Shown piece after piece: positions 7,897-16,006 of a stretch of 17,738 nt of DNA; the stretch's first letter is position 1; each line of letters starts with the position of its first letter. The stretch spans positions 1 to 17,738 of the forward strand of contig CAZKUN010000199.1 of the NCBI GenBank assembly GCA_964555935.1, written 5' to 3'. A program made the translations under genes and the position numbers. This stretch comes from CAZKUN01 sp964555935 (GTDB lineage Bacteria > Armatimonadota > Zipacnadia > Zipacnadales > VGFC01). The notes below the pieces were generated by a model. That model made no database searches. It was not told where the DNA came from and saw only the letters and a program-made list of their open reading frames with translations.

Positions 7897-10071
7897 ATGA
7901 TCGCAGCCATCCTCTGCATTGCATCCGTGGGCCACGCGTCCGTCGCGGACATGCGGGCCCTAGTGTCTGGTCGACCCGAACTCGTCTATCACTGGACCTT
8001 CGAGGGCGCCCACGCGAGGGAATGCCTGGCCGACAAGCGCAGCGACCTTCCCCTCCGCACCGTCGCGTTTCCCGGCGCTGCTGAGACCGACCCGCTGCCG
8101 ATGCTCGCCGAGCACGGCGCCGACGAGAGCACGCGGGCCTTGCGGGTATTCCGGGAAGCGCCGAAACGCGGCCGCGTCGCGCTCCCGGTTCAGCAAGTGC
8201 GGTTTGAGCGCGAGGGCACGGTCGAGTTGCTCTTCAGGGCCGACGAGGTCCCGCCTGGCGAGTTCAACAAGGGTTGGATGATCTTCGCCGGCAATCGCGA
8301 TGCCGGCCGCATCTACCCGGCGGGAGTCAGCCGGTTCCGCGACGCGCACGAGGTCATCGGCGGCTTCGGCGCCCAGGACCCCTTCCACGAGCGAGCCGAG
8401 GTCGTGGTCCTGCAGGGGAACGAGGCGGGCACTGGCTTCGAGTTGGGCATCTGGTACTACCTCGCGACCCAATACACGCACGATCGCCGATCCGGCCGGT
8501 TCACCATCAACACTTACATCGGCCGCGTGGGTGATGACACGCTGATCCACGCGGTCCAGGACGCCGTCCGCCAGGGCCAGCGTAGTCCCGTCGGCCTCCG
8601 CGACGTCTCAATCGGATGCGCAACCGGCGGCGACCAGATCCTCAACGGCTCGGTGGACGAGATCGCCCTCTACGATCGCGTCCTCTCGCGGGACGTGCTG
8701 CTCGCCCACTTCGGCGCCCTCAGCAAGCCGGTAGGCGAGCCCGTCCAGCTCTCGCTATCGCCCATGGCGCCGCTGTTTCAGGTGTCGGACGAGCTGGCGA
8801 AACGCCACGCGGACGCCTATACCGACGAGTGGAAGCGCACCAGCCCCGACACGGTCGTCTACATTCCCGAAGCGCGGAAGGGAGCCCAAACCGACAACCA
8901 GCATTTCATCGTCTTCCCGCTGCCGTCGGGCGAATTCTTCGCGCTCTGGACCACCGCGTTCAGCGAGAGCCACCCCAACCAGCACATCGTCTTCAGCAAG
9001 AGCGCGGACGAGGGCGTCACGTGGTCTGAGCCGGTCACCATCGCCGGCCCGACCGAGCGCGAACAGGACGGCAGGACGGTCTATGAGGGGATGGCGTCGT
9101 GGGCGTTCCCTATCTACGTGCCCGAGAAGAACCGCATTTACGTCTTCTACTCGAAGAACATCGGCGTCGCCGATCCAAACCGCGGTCACACGGGCGAGAT
9201 GCGCTTCATCTACACCGAGGACGATGGTGGCACCTGGAGCGATGAGTTCACCGTCCCCATGCGCCGGACGGCGATCATGGCTCCCGATCCGAGCGTCCCG
9301 CCCAACTGGATCATCTGGCAGAGGCCCGTTGAGTTGGATGGCGAGATCATCGGCTGCGGAACGATATGGTCGAGCGGCCAGCTAGCCAAGGAGAGGCCGG
9401 ATGCTCTTGGCGGCTCCGAGTGCTGGTTCTGGCGCTTCGATGGCATCATGACGGAGGACGATCCCAGCAAGATCAGCGTCACCATGCTCCCCGACGGCGA
9501 CCATGGAATCCGCATGACCCAAGCGCAGGGCTCAAAGACCAGCACCGCAGAGGAACCCACCATCGTCCGCCTGAGCGACGGGCGCTGGTTCTCGGTCTTC
9601 CGCACGTTCACCGGATGCGTCGGCTACTCAATCTCCGAGGACCGAGGCCACTCGTGGTCCGAAGCCCAACGCCTGCGCTACCGCGACGGCGGAGACCACG
9701 TGCTACAGCCGACCGCCTCGTGCCCGCTCTACGCGTTGGATGATGGCCGTTTTCTGCTGACATTCCACAACAACGATGGCACCGCCAATGGCGGCAAGGA
9801 TCCCTGGGATTGGAAACACAACCGCACGCCGGCGTTCCTCAGCATCGGCACGGAAAACCTCGATGCGGAGCAACCGATCTGGTTCACGCCGCCGATCATG
9901 CTCCTGGACAACGAGGCCCTTCCCTGGGGACCCGTCAACCGTGTCTCCGTGGCGGTCTACACCAGCTTCTTCGAACTCGCGGGCAAGCGCTGGTACTGGT
10001 ACCCAGACCGCAAGCACTTCCTACTCGGCGAGTTCATCACCGATGAGATGGTCAACGGCCCGGGCAACTGA
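7897..10071 (+). CDS. Secreted BNR/Asp-box sialidase-like protein with N-terminal LamG-type domain
   Basis: The 724-residue protein starts with a short Sec-type signal peptide (about res. 1-17). A concanavalin/LamG-like beta-sandwich follows (about 28-275), ending in the characteristic VDEIALYDRVLSRDVLLAHF. The C-terminal half is a sialidase-type beta-propeller with three Asp-boxes (S-x-D-x-G-x-[ST]-W): SADEGVTW (369-376), TEDDGGTW (440-447) and SEDRGHSW (580-587). Sialidase-fold enzymes cleave terminal sialic acids or related sugars, but many members of this wide family in PVC-like bacteria have unproven or non-sialic substrates. I did not confirm the arginine triad, so 'sialidase-like' is safer than 'sialidase'. 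The ATG at 7897 is the only start between an in-frame TAA (7879) and the signal peptide, although no good Shine-Dalgarno is seen. Only 15 bases separate it from the sulfatase gene, indicating one operon. Confidence 0.88.
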   Translation: MIAAILCIASVGHASVADMRALVSGRPELVYHWTFEGAHARECLADKRSDLPLRTVAFPGAAETDPLPMLAEHGADESTRALRVFREAPKRGRVALPVQQVRFEREGTVELLFRADEVPPGEFNKGWMIFAGNRDAGRIYPAGVSRFRDAHEVIGGFGAQDPFHERAEVVVLQGNEAGTGFELGIWYYLATQYTHDRRSGRFTINTYIGRVGDDTLIHAVQDAVRQGQRSPVGLRDVSIGCATGGDQILNGSVDEIALYDRVLSRDVLLAHFGALSKPVGEPVQLSLSPMAPLFQVSDELAKRHADAYTDEWKRTSPDTVVYIPEARKGAQTDNQHFIVFPLPSGEFFALWTTAFSESHPNQHIVFSKSADEGVTWSEPVTIAGPTEREQDGRTVYEGMASWAFPIYVPEKNRIYVFYSKNIGVADPNRGHTGEMRFIYTEDDGGTWSDEFTVPMRRTAIMAPDPSVPPNWIIWQRPVELDGEIIGCGTIWSSGQLAKERPDALGGSECWFWRFDGIMTEDDPSKISVTMLPDGDHGIRMTQAQGSKTSTAEEPTIVRLSDGRWFSVFRTFTGCVGYSISEDRGHSWSEAQRLRYRDGGDHVLQPTASCPLYALDDGRFLLTFHNNDGTANGGKDPWDWKHNRTPAFLSIGTENLDAEQPIWFTPPIMLLDNEALPWGPVNRVSVAVYTSFFELAGKRWYWYPDRKHFLLGEFITDEMVNGPGN

Positions 10072-10072
10072 T

Positions 10073-10079
10073 GGGGAGG
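10073..10079 (+). promoter_or_regulatory. Ribosome binding site that selects a TTG start for the sulfatase
   Basis: GGGGAGG immediately follows the stop of the sialidase-like gene and lies 7 bases before TTG 10087. The nearest in-frame ATG (10099) would be 19 bases away, so the TTG is the better-supported start. Confidence 0.7.
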
Positions 10080-10086
10080 TCGCGCA

Positions 10087-12441
10087 TTGGCACAGCGGAT
10101 GACGCGTCGTGAGGCGATTGGCAGGATTGGAGCCGTGACCGGCGGCGCGGCGCTGCTGGGCCGGCGGGAGGCGTCCGCGGCGTCCGGTCCGCCGAACATC
10201 ATCTTCATCATGGCGGACGATCTCGGGTACGGTGACATAGGCTGTTACGGCCAGCAGCAGATCCTCACGCCTAACATCGACGCCATGGCCGCCGAAGGCA
10301 TTCGCTTCACCCAGTGCTATGCCGGCAGCCCCGTGTCGTCCCCCTCCCGCTGCGCGCTCATGACCGGCTACCACGCCGGCCACGGCAGCGTTCCGGCCAA
10401 CTACTATCCTGGCCTGAGCGCGGACGATGTCACGGTCGCGGACGTGCTCAAGGGCCGAGGCTACACCACCGGCGCCATCGGCAAATGGCATCTCGGCGCC
10501 ACCGGCACCCCCGGCGCGCCGAATCAACAGGGCTTCGACTACTGGTTCGGCTACGACTTCGGCGCCAGGCCCCGCGACTACTACCCGCCCCTCCTATCAA
10601 AGAACGGTCGCCCCGTCCGCATCCGGGCCAACGAGGACGGCAGAGAGAACGTCTACGGGCCGGACCTCATGACCGACAAGAGCCTTGGCTTCATCCGCGA
10701 CAACGCCGGCGGCCCGTTCTTCCTCTACCTGGCCTACAGCACCCCTCACGCCGACCACGAACTCTTCCGCAAGACCGGCAACGGTTACCCGGTCCCAAGC
10801 GATGCTCCGTACTCAGACCAGCCGTGGCCGCAGCCTGAGAAGAACTTCGCCGCCATGCTCACCCGGATGGACACCCACATCGGGACGATCCTTGCCCAGC
10901 TTGAATCCCTCGGCATTGCCGACAACACCGCCGTGTTCTTCTGCAGTGACAACGGTCCCGCCGACAAGGGGGGCCACAGCCCGTTCTTCTTCAACAGCGC
11001 CGGCCCGTTCACCGGGTTCAAGGGCGGCGTGTACGAGGGTGGCATCCGCGTCCCCATGGTCGCGCGCTGGCCCAGCGCCATCCCCCGGGGCGCTGTCAGC
11101 GACCACATGTGGGCGTTCTGGGACTTCCTACCTACCGCCGTCGAGATGGCCGGGGGAGCGCCGCTCGCCGGCATCGACGGCACGTCCGCCTTGCCCGCGC
11201 TTCGAGGACAAGATCAACCCCAACCAAGCCACCTCTTCTGGCAGAATTGGAATCCCACCGGTCCCTTCCAGCGCTCTCAAGCCGTCCGCTTTGGCCCGTG
11301 GAAGGCGGTTCGCCATGGCTACTCGGCCCCGCCTCAGATCTTCGACCTGCGCAGTGACGTCGGTGAGACGACAGACATCGCAGATCACAACCCCGAGCTA
11401 GTGTCCATGGCCTACTCGTTCCTGGCCGCGTCCTATGACGTCCCTCCGCCCCGGCTCGACTGGACCCAGAAGTTGGGGTATTTCGGCGACGGCGTCGCTC
11501 CGAACAAGGGCGAGGCCGACGATACGGTGTTCGCCTATGAGGTCAGGTTCATCGATCTCGACTCCGCGGAACCGACCTACGTGCGCGTCGTGATCCACCG
11601 CGATGGGACTCACTTCGGTACTCTTGACATGCAGCCCACCTCAACCGATGCGACGCTGCCGGGCCGCGTCTATCGCCACGCGATGTCACTGCCGCCGGGA
11701 AACTACGAGTACCGCTTCGAGGCCGCCACGGTCCATGGCCCGGCCGAGGGCGAGCCGACCGGAATGCGCGTTGGCCCGACCATGCCCGCGCCGCCTTACC
11801 TCACCTGGACGGGTCAACCGGGCTACCAATCCGACGGCGTCAAACCCGAGTCAGGCGACCCGGACGCGACGCCCTTCATGTTCAAGGTCGTGTACCGCGC
11901 CAACGACGGCGACATGCCGCGCTACGTTCGCCTCCGCCTGTACCGTGACGGGGCGTCGCATGATGTGATCGACATGGATACCAAGGAGACCCACCCGGAC
12001 CCCGCAGCCGGCATCGTCTACCGGGCGACGACGACGCTGCCCGCGGGAAGATACCAGTACTCCTTCCGCGCCCGCAACAAGAGTGGCCCGGCCACGGGCG
12101 AGCCGACGAAGAGAGTGAAGCGCGGGCTGAAAGTTTGCGACGGTAGCGCCGTTGCGATCGCCGCGCTCTCGGCAGTGCCGACTGCGACGGGCGCTCAGAT
12201 CAACCTCGTCCTGTCATCATCAGCGGCCATTACCGCCAGGATCACGAACATCGCCGGGCGACCGGTCGCCACCAAGTGCGGGGATGCTCCGTGCGCCGCC
12301 GGGACGCGCGCGCTGCTCTGGAACGCCACGAGCGACAATGGCCTGCGCGTGCCCAACGGCACGTATCTCGTCGAGGTGATCGCCAGAGGCCAAGACGGCA
12401 CCCAGGCAAGAGCAGTCACGCGCGTCGCCATCAGCCGCTAA
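10087..12441 (+). CDS. Exported Ser-type sulfatase with two C-terminal repeats and a FlgD-like tail
   Basis: The 784-residue protein hydrolyses sulfate esters, most likely on a polysaccharide outside the cytoplasm. The N-terminus (MTRREAIGRIGAVTGGAALL) resembles a Tat-type leader, with a cleavage site near EASA. The alkaline-phosphatase-superfamily core (about res. 36-455) keeps metal ligands D44-D45 and D288-N289, the GKWHLG motif (132-137) and H221. The active-site signature is SSPSRCALMTG (84-94), so S84 is expected to be converted to formylglycine by an anSME-type radical SAM maturase, as Ser-type sulfatases are not substrates of aerobic FGE. After the core come two homologous ~110-residue repeats (about 458-566 and 573-680) of the 'GY..DGV.P..G' kind, then a FlgD-like Ig domain (about 690-784, WNATSDNGLRVPNGTYLVEV). 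The TTG start is chosen from its Shine-Dalgarno. No maturase gene is visible in the window. Confidence 0.93.
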   Translation: MAQRMTRREAIGRIGAVTGGAALLGRREASAASGPPNIIFIMADDLGYGDIGCYGQQQILTPNIDAMAAEGIRFTQCYAGSPVSSPSRCALMTGYHAGHGSVPANYYPGLSADDVTVADVLKGRGYTTGAIGKWHLGATGTPGAPNQQGFDYWFGYDFGARPRDYYPPLLSKNGRPVRIRANEDGRENVYGPDLMTDKSLGFIRDNAGGPFFLYLAYSTPHADHELFRKTGNGYPVPSDAPYSDQPWPQPEKNFAAMLTRMDTHIGTILAQLESLGIADNTAVFFCSDNGPADKGGHSPFFFNSAGPFTGFKGGVYEGGIRVPMVARWPSAIPRGAVSDHMWAFWDFLPTAVEMAGGAPLAGIDGTSALPALRGQDQPQPSHLFWQNWNPTGPFQRSQAVRFGPWKAVRHGYSAPPQIFDLRSDVGETTDIADHNPELVSMAYSFLAASYDVPPPRLDWTQKLGYFGDGVAPNKGEADDTVFAYEVRFIDLDSAEPTYVRVVIHRDGTHFGTLDMQPTSTDATLPGRVYRHAMSLPPGNYEYRFEAATVHGPAEGEPTGMRVGPTMPAPPYLTWTGQPGYQSDGVKPESGDPDATPFMFKVVYRANDGDMPRYVRLRLYRDGASHDVIDMDTKETHPDPAAGIVYRATTTLPAGRYQYSFRARNKSGPATGEPTKRVKRGLKVCDGSAVAIAALSAVPTATGAQINLVLSSSAAITARITNIAGRPVATKCGDAPCAAGTRALLWNATSDNGLRVPNGTYLVEVIARGQDGTQARAVTRVAISR

Positions 12442-12596
12442 GCATGCCCGAGGACACTGGCGGCCCGTTGGCGAAGCCGTGAACGCTCGCACTACGGGGC
12501 ATTGGGCAGACGCTGACCATGCAGGACACGACCATCTTCGAGCATGACCAGATCGCCGAATGGGCGAAGCTGTGAGCCCGTCGCCAGGCGAACCAA
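12442..12596 (+). other. Intergenic stretch with two short in-frame peptides, possible gene remnant
   Basis: These 155 bases between the sulfatase and the GHL6-like gene contain ATG 12444 and a 12-codon peptide ending in LAKP-stop (stop at 12480-12482). The same frame then stays open to a second stop at 12573-12575, including ATG 12519 and a peptide ending IAEWAKL-stop. The two ends are similar at DNA level (TGGCGAAGC and GGGCGAAGC contexts, each followed by a TGA). It could be the decayed 3' end of a lost gene or chance. I see no terminator. Confidence 0.25.
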
Positions 12597-12605
12597 ATGA
12601 TGCGC

Positions 12606-12611
12606 AAGGAG
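12606..12611 (+). promoter_or_regulatory. Ribosome binding site that selects a TTG start for the GHL6-like gene
   Basis: AAGGAG lies 9 bases before the in-frame TTG at 12621. The upstream ATG codons at 12597 and 12600 have no comparable signal, and placing a strong Shine-Dalgarno inside the coding region would be unexplained if they were used. Confidence 0.55.
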
Positions 12612-12620
12612 CGAGTTGCA

Positions 12621-14594
12621 TTGACTGAGCTACGATTCCGACAGATCCACCTTGACTTCCACACCTCCGAGAAGATCGCCGGCATCGGATCCAAGTTCGA
12701 TCCCGAGAAGTTCGCGCGGACATTGAAGGACGCCCACGTCAACTCCGTCACGTGTTTCTCGCGCGGGCACCATGGCATGATCTTCCACGATACCAAGTTC
12801 GAGCACGCCCGCCACCCCTACCTCGAGCGCAATCTCCTCGCCGAGCAGATCGAGGCCTGCCACGCGCTCGACATCCGCGTGCCGATCTACATCACGTGCG
12901 GGCTGGACGAGTTGAGCTACCGCGCGCACCCCGAGTGGTGCGAGATCTCGCCACAGGGGCAGATGCCCGGCGGCCCCCTCGACGCGCGCTATCACAAGCT
13001 CTGCCTGAACGTGCGCGGACCATACATCGAGTACGTCACCGAGCAGACCAGAGAGGTCATCGAGATGTTCGAATGCGATGGCTTCTTCTTCGACATCATC
13101 TCCCAGCACAACTGCGTTTGCCCGCGCTGCCTCGGCGGGATGCTTGAAGAGGGCATGAGCCCCGAGAGCGCTGAGGAGCGGGCGAAGTACTCCAAGATGG
13201 TCCTCGACGAGTTCAAGCACCACTTCACGAAGCTCTGCAAAGACGGCCACCCGGACGCGACCGTTTTCCACAACGCGGGTCATATCTACCCCGACTGGCG
13301 CCCGATTCTCGATACCTACACGCACCTGGAGTTGGAGAGTCTACCGAGCGGCGGCTGGGGCTATGACCACTTCCCGATCACCATGCGCTACGCCCGACGG
13401 CTGGGGCTCGACTGCATGGGGATGACCGGCAAGTTCCACACGACATGGGGCGATTTCTCGAGCTTCAAGCACAAGGAAGCGCTGGAGTACGAGGTCTTCA
13501 CGATGGTCGCGAACGGCGCGAAATGCTCCGTCGGCGATCAGCTCCACCCAACCGGCGAGATCTGCCCCGGAACGTACGATCTCATCGGCCCCATCTACGG
13601 GCGCGTTGAAGCGCTTGAGCCGTGGCTCGCGGGCGCCGAGGCGCTCGCGGAGATCGCGATCTTCAACCCCGAGGCGCTCGGCGTTCAGGATGCCCGCGTC
13701 GACAGCTCCGCCGCCGGCGCGTACCACATGCTGGCCGAGACGCACCATCAGTTCGACTACGTCGATACCGAGAGCGACCTCGCGCCCTACAATGTCCTCG
13801 TCCTCGCCGACAAGATCCCGCTGGACGACAGCCTCGCCGCGAAGGTCAGCGCCTTCATGGATGGTGGCGGGAAGCTCCTGACGTCTCACGAATCCGGCCT
13901 CAACGAAGCCGGCGACGCCTTCGCTCTGGATCACCTTGGCGTTGAGTACGTCGGCGATGCCGAGTTCCAGCCGGACTTCGTGTTGGTCGGCAGTGAGATC
14001 AACGCCAACTGCCCGCCCGTCCCGCACGTCATGTACGACCGTGGCGTCGAGGTCAAGCTCGCCGGCGCCCGCGCCATCGCCGATACGTTCGACCCGTATT
14101 TCAATCGCACGTGGGAGCACTTCTGCTCGCACCAGCATACTCCGCTTGAGGGCAAGGCGACGCGCCCCGCCGTAGCGCTGACAGACAGGGCCGCTTACAT
14201 CGCGCACCCGGTCTTCAGCATGTACAACCAGAAGGGCGCGCGCTTCTGGAAGGACCTCGCGGTCAACACGCTGGCGTTGCTTCTGCCGTGTCCACTCGTC
14301 AAATCCAACGCGCCGTCAACCGCGCAGATCACCGCCACGCGCCAGGACAAGGAAGCGCGGACGATGGTGCACGTGCTGCATTACATCCCGGAGCGCCGCT
14401 CAACCAGCATCGACACGATCCAGGACGTCATCCCGCTGCGCGATGTCAAGATCGCCTTGCGCTGCGACGCAGCCCCGAGTCAGGTCTACCTGGCGCCATG
14501 CGGCACCGAACTCGACTGCGAGTTCGCCGATGGCTACGCAGAGGTAACCGTGCCCGCCGTCGAGGGCTATGCCGTCATCGTCTTCGAAGACTGA
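12621..14594 (+). CDS. GHL6-type putative glycoside hydrolase with beta-galactosidase-trimerisation-like domain
   Basis: The preferred start is TTG 12621 (657 residues), because AAGGAG lies 9 bases upstream and the product then begins MTELRFRQIHLDFHTSEKI, the usual N-terminus of this family. ATG 12597 would add eight residues. The N-terminal half (about 1-350) looks like a TIM barrel of the 'hypothetical glycosyl hydrolase 6' kind, with CDGFFFD (152-158), in which D158 is a candidate catalytic acid, followed by CVCPRC (165-170), a family-typical Cys group. About 385-480 resembles the beta-galactosidase trimerisation (amidotransferase-like) fold (VLVLADKIPLDDSLAAKVSAF), and a beta-rich tail follows. 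No signal peptide is seen, so it is probably cytoplasmic and acts on oligosaccharides taken up after cleavage by the secreted sialidase-like protein and sulfatase. Enzymatic activity is inferred, not established for close relatives. Confidence 0.88.
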   Translation: MTELRFRQIHLDFHTSEKIAGIGSKFDPEKFARTLKDAHVNSVTCFSRGHHGMIFHDTKFEHARHPYLERNLLAEQIEACHALDIRVPIYITCGLDELSYRAHPEWCEISPQGQMPGGPLDARYHKLCLNVRGPYIEYVTEQTREVIEMFECDGFFFDIISQHNCVCPRCLGGMLEEGMSPESAEERAKYSKMVLDEFKHHFTKLCKDGHPDATVFHNAGHIYPDWRPILDTYTHLELESLPSGGWGYDHFPITMRYARRLGLDCMGMTGKFHTTWGDFSSFKHKEALEYEVFTMVANGAKCSVGDQLHPTGEICPGTYDLIGPIYGRVEALEPWLAGAEALAEIAIFNPEALGVQDARVDSSAAGAYHMLAETHHQFDYVDTESDLAPYNVLVLADKIPLDDSLAAKVSAFMDGGGKLLTSHESGLNEAGDAFALDHLGVEYVGDAEFQPDFVLVGSEINANCPPVPHVMYDRGVEVKLAGARAIADTFDPYFNRTWEHFCSHQHTPLEGKATRPAVALTDRAAYIAHPVFSMYNQKGARFWKDLAVNTLALLLPCPLVKSNAPSTAQITATRQDKEARTMVHVLHYIPERRSTSIDTIQDVIPLRDVKIALRCDAAPSQVYLAPCGTELDCEFADGYAEVTVPAVEGYAVIVFED

Positions 14595-14690
14595 CCGCGG
14601 CTTCCGGGGCGAGGGCCCGCCTCCGTGGAACCGCCCGAGCCGCCCTCGGCGTTGCTGGAAGAGAGAACGCTAACGGAGGGCTGGGGATTC

Positions 14691-16006
14691 ATGGCGCAGT
14701 ACCTGCTCATCGGAAACGGAATCGCCGCCAACTCGGCCGGCGCCCGGATTCGAGATCGCGAGCCGGACGCCAAGATCACCATCGTCTCCGACGAGCCAGA
14801 GCCGTACTTCTCCCGCTGCGCGCTGATGTACTACGCGATGGACCACTGCAAGAAGTGGGACATCTACCTCCACCAGGGCAAGCACCACGACGATCTCGGC
14901 GCGCAACTCATCTACGACACCGTCGTCTCCGTGGATTCATCGGCCTCCACGGTCCAGCTTCAGGACCGCGGCGCCCTTGGCTACGACAAGCTCCTGATCG
15001 CATCAGGCGGCATCGGCCGCAACCTCGGCGTCCCCGGCGAAGACGCCGCGGGCGTCACCAACTTCAACACGCTCCCCGACGCCGAAGTCGTGATGGCGCG
15101 CATGGGGCGGCCAAGCACGGCGTCGTCATCGGCGGCGGGCTGATCGGCGCGGAGGTCGCTGAGGTCTTTCACGAGGTGGGATTGTCGTGTACCTACCTCG
15201 TGCGCGAGGACCTCTTCTACCCGATCTTCTGCAGCGAGAGCCAGTCACGCATCATCCAGCAGCGCTTCATCGACCTGGGCATCGACCTGAAGATGGGACG
15301 GGGCGTGGACCACATCGAGAAGGATGAGTCCGGCGGGGTTTGCGCGGTCGTCGATAGCGCGGGCGAACGCTATGAGTGCGACGTGGTTGTGCGCTCCATC
15401 GGCATCAACGCGAACACCGACTTCCTCGAGGGCAGCGGCATCGAGATGGGTCAGGGAGTTACGGTCGATCAGTTCCTCCGCACCAATGTCGAGAATGTCT
15501 GGGCTGCCGGCGATTGCGCGGAGATCCACCTGCCTGGCCAGGATCGCCCGACGACGCAGAAGCTCTGGTACACGTCCCAGCCTCAAGGCTGGACTGCCGG
15601 GGAGAATATGACCGGCGGCGAGGCGGCCTACGATCCCGGCCCCATCTACCAGAGCGCGATGTTCATGGATCTCGACTTCGCCCAGCACGGCGAGGTCCCC
15701 GCGCCGTGGAACGACCTCCAGGAGCTGTCGGTCGATTCACCCAACGGCCTCGACGCGTTGTGGCTTGTCTACGAGGGCGAGACGGTGGTCGGCGCGAGTT
15801 TCCTTGGCACGGGGCTCACCAAGGAAGACATCGAGTCCATGGTCGTCGACGCGTGGCCTGTTGAGCAGGCCCGCCTGGCGGCCGAGCGCATCCTGAAGGT
15901 CAAGCGCAAGCGCGACCGCGCGCCGAAGTCTCGCGTGGATGAGAAGCGCCGGTGGTCGCGACGCCCGCGGCTCTGGCCTGCCTGGCTCAGGAAGAAGGTG
16001 GTGTGA
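14691..16006 (+). CDS. FAD/NAD(P)-dependent oxidoreductase, interrupted by a one-base frameshift
   Basis: This is a two-dinucleotide-domain flavoprotein (pyridine nucleotide-disulfide oxidoreductase fold) that is not readable in one frame. The 5' part (ATG 14691, GGAGGG upstream) gives the FAD-binding N-terminus LLIGNGIAANSAG and runs until the GGGG run at 15104-15107; in that frame it then reads nonsense to a stop at 15143. The 3' part continues one frame back from 15107, giving the NAD(P) motif VVIGGGLIGAEVAE (145-158) and the second FAD motif VWAAGDCAE (270-278). Restoring one G yields a seamless 438-residue protein. It is either a sequencing/assembly error in a G homopolymer or a genuine mutation. 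It lacks the CxxxxC redox disulfide of lipoamide-dehydrogenase-type enzymes, resembling NirB/rubredoxin-reductase-like proteins. The last ~35 residues are strongly basic (KRKRDR...EKRRWSRRPR). Its stop overlaps the polyferredoxin start (TGATG), so it probably feeds NAD(P)H electrons to that protein. Confidence 0.88.

Noticed and set aside
12431..12796. Minus-strand frame with many Ser/Cys residues
   Set aside because: Most of it is antisense to the GHL6-like gene, with no start signal and no recognisable motif.
14288..15106. 5' extension of the frame that ends at 16006
   Set aside because: Upstream of the G run this frame is Arg/Pro-rich nonsense; the real N-terminus of the flavoprotein is in the frame starting at 14691.
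15952..16005. Upstream start for the polyferredoxin
   Set aside because: The 18 extra residues lie inside the flavoprotein gene, lack a Shine-Dalgarno and do not fit the family; ATG 16006 gives a normal N-terminus.
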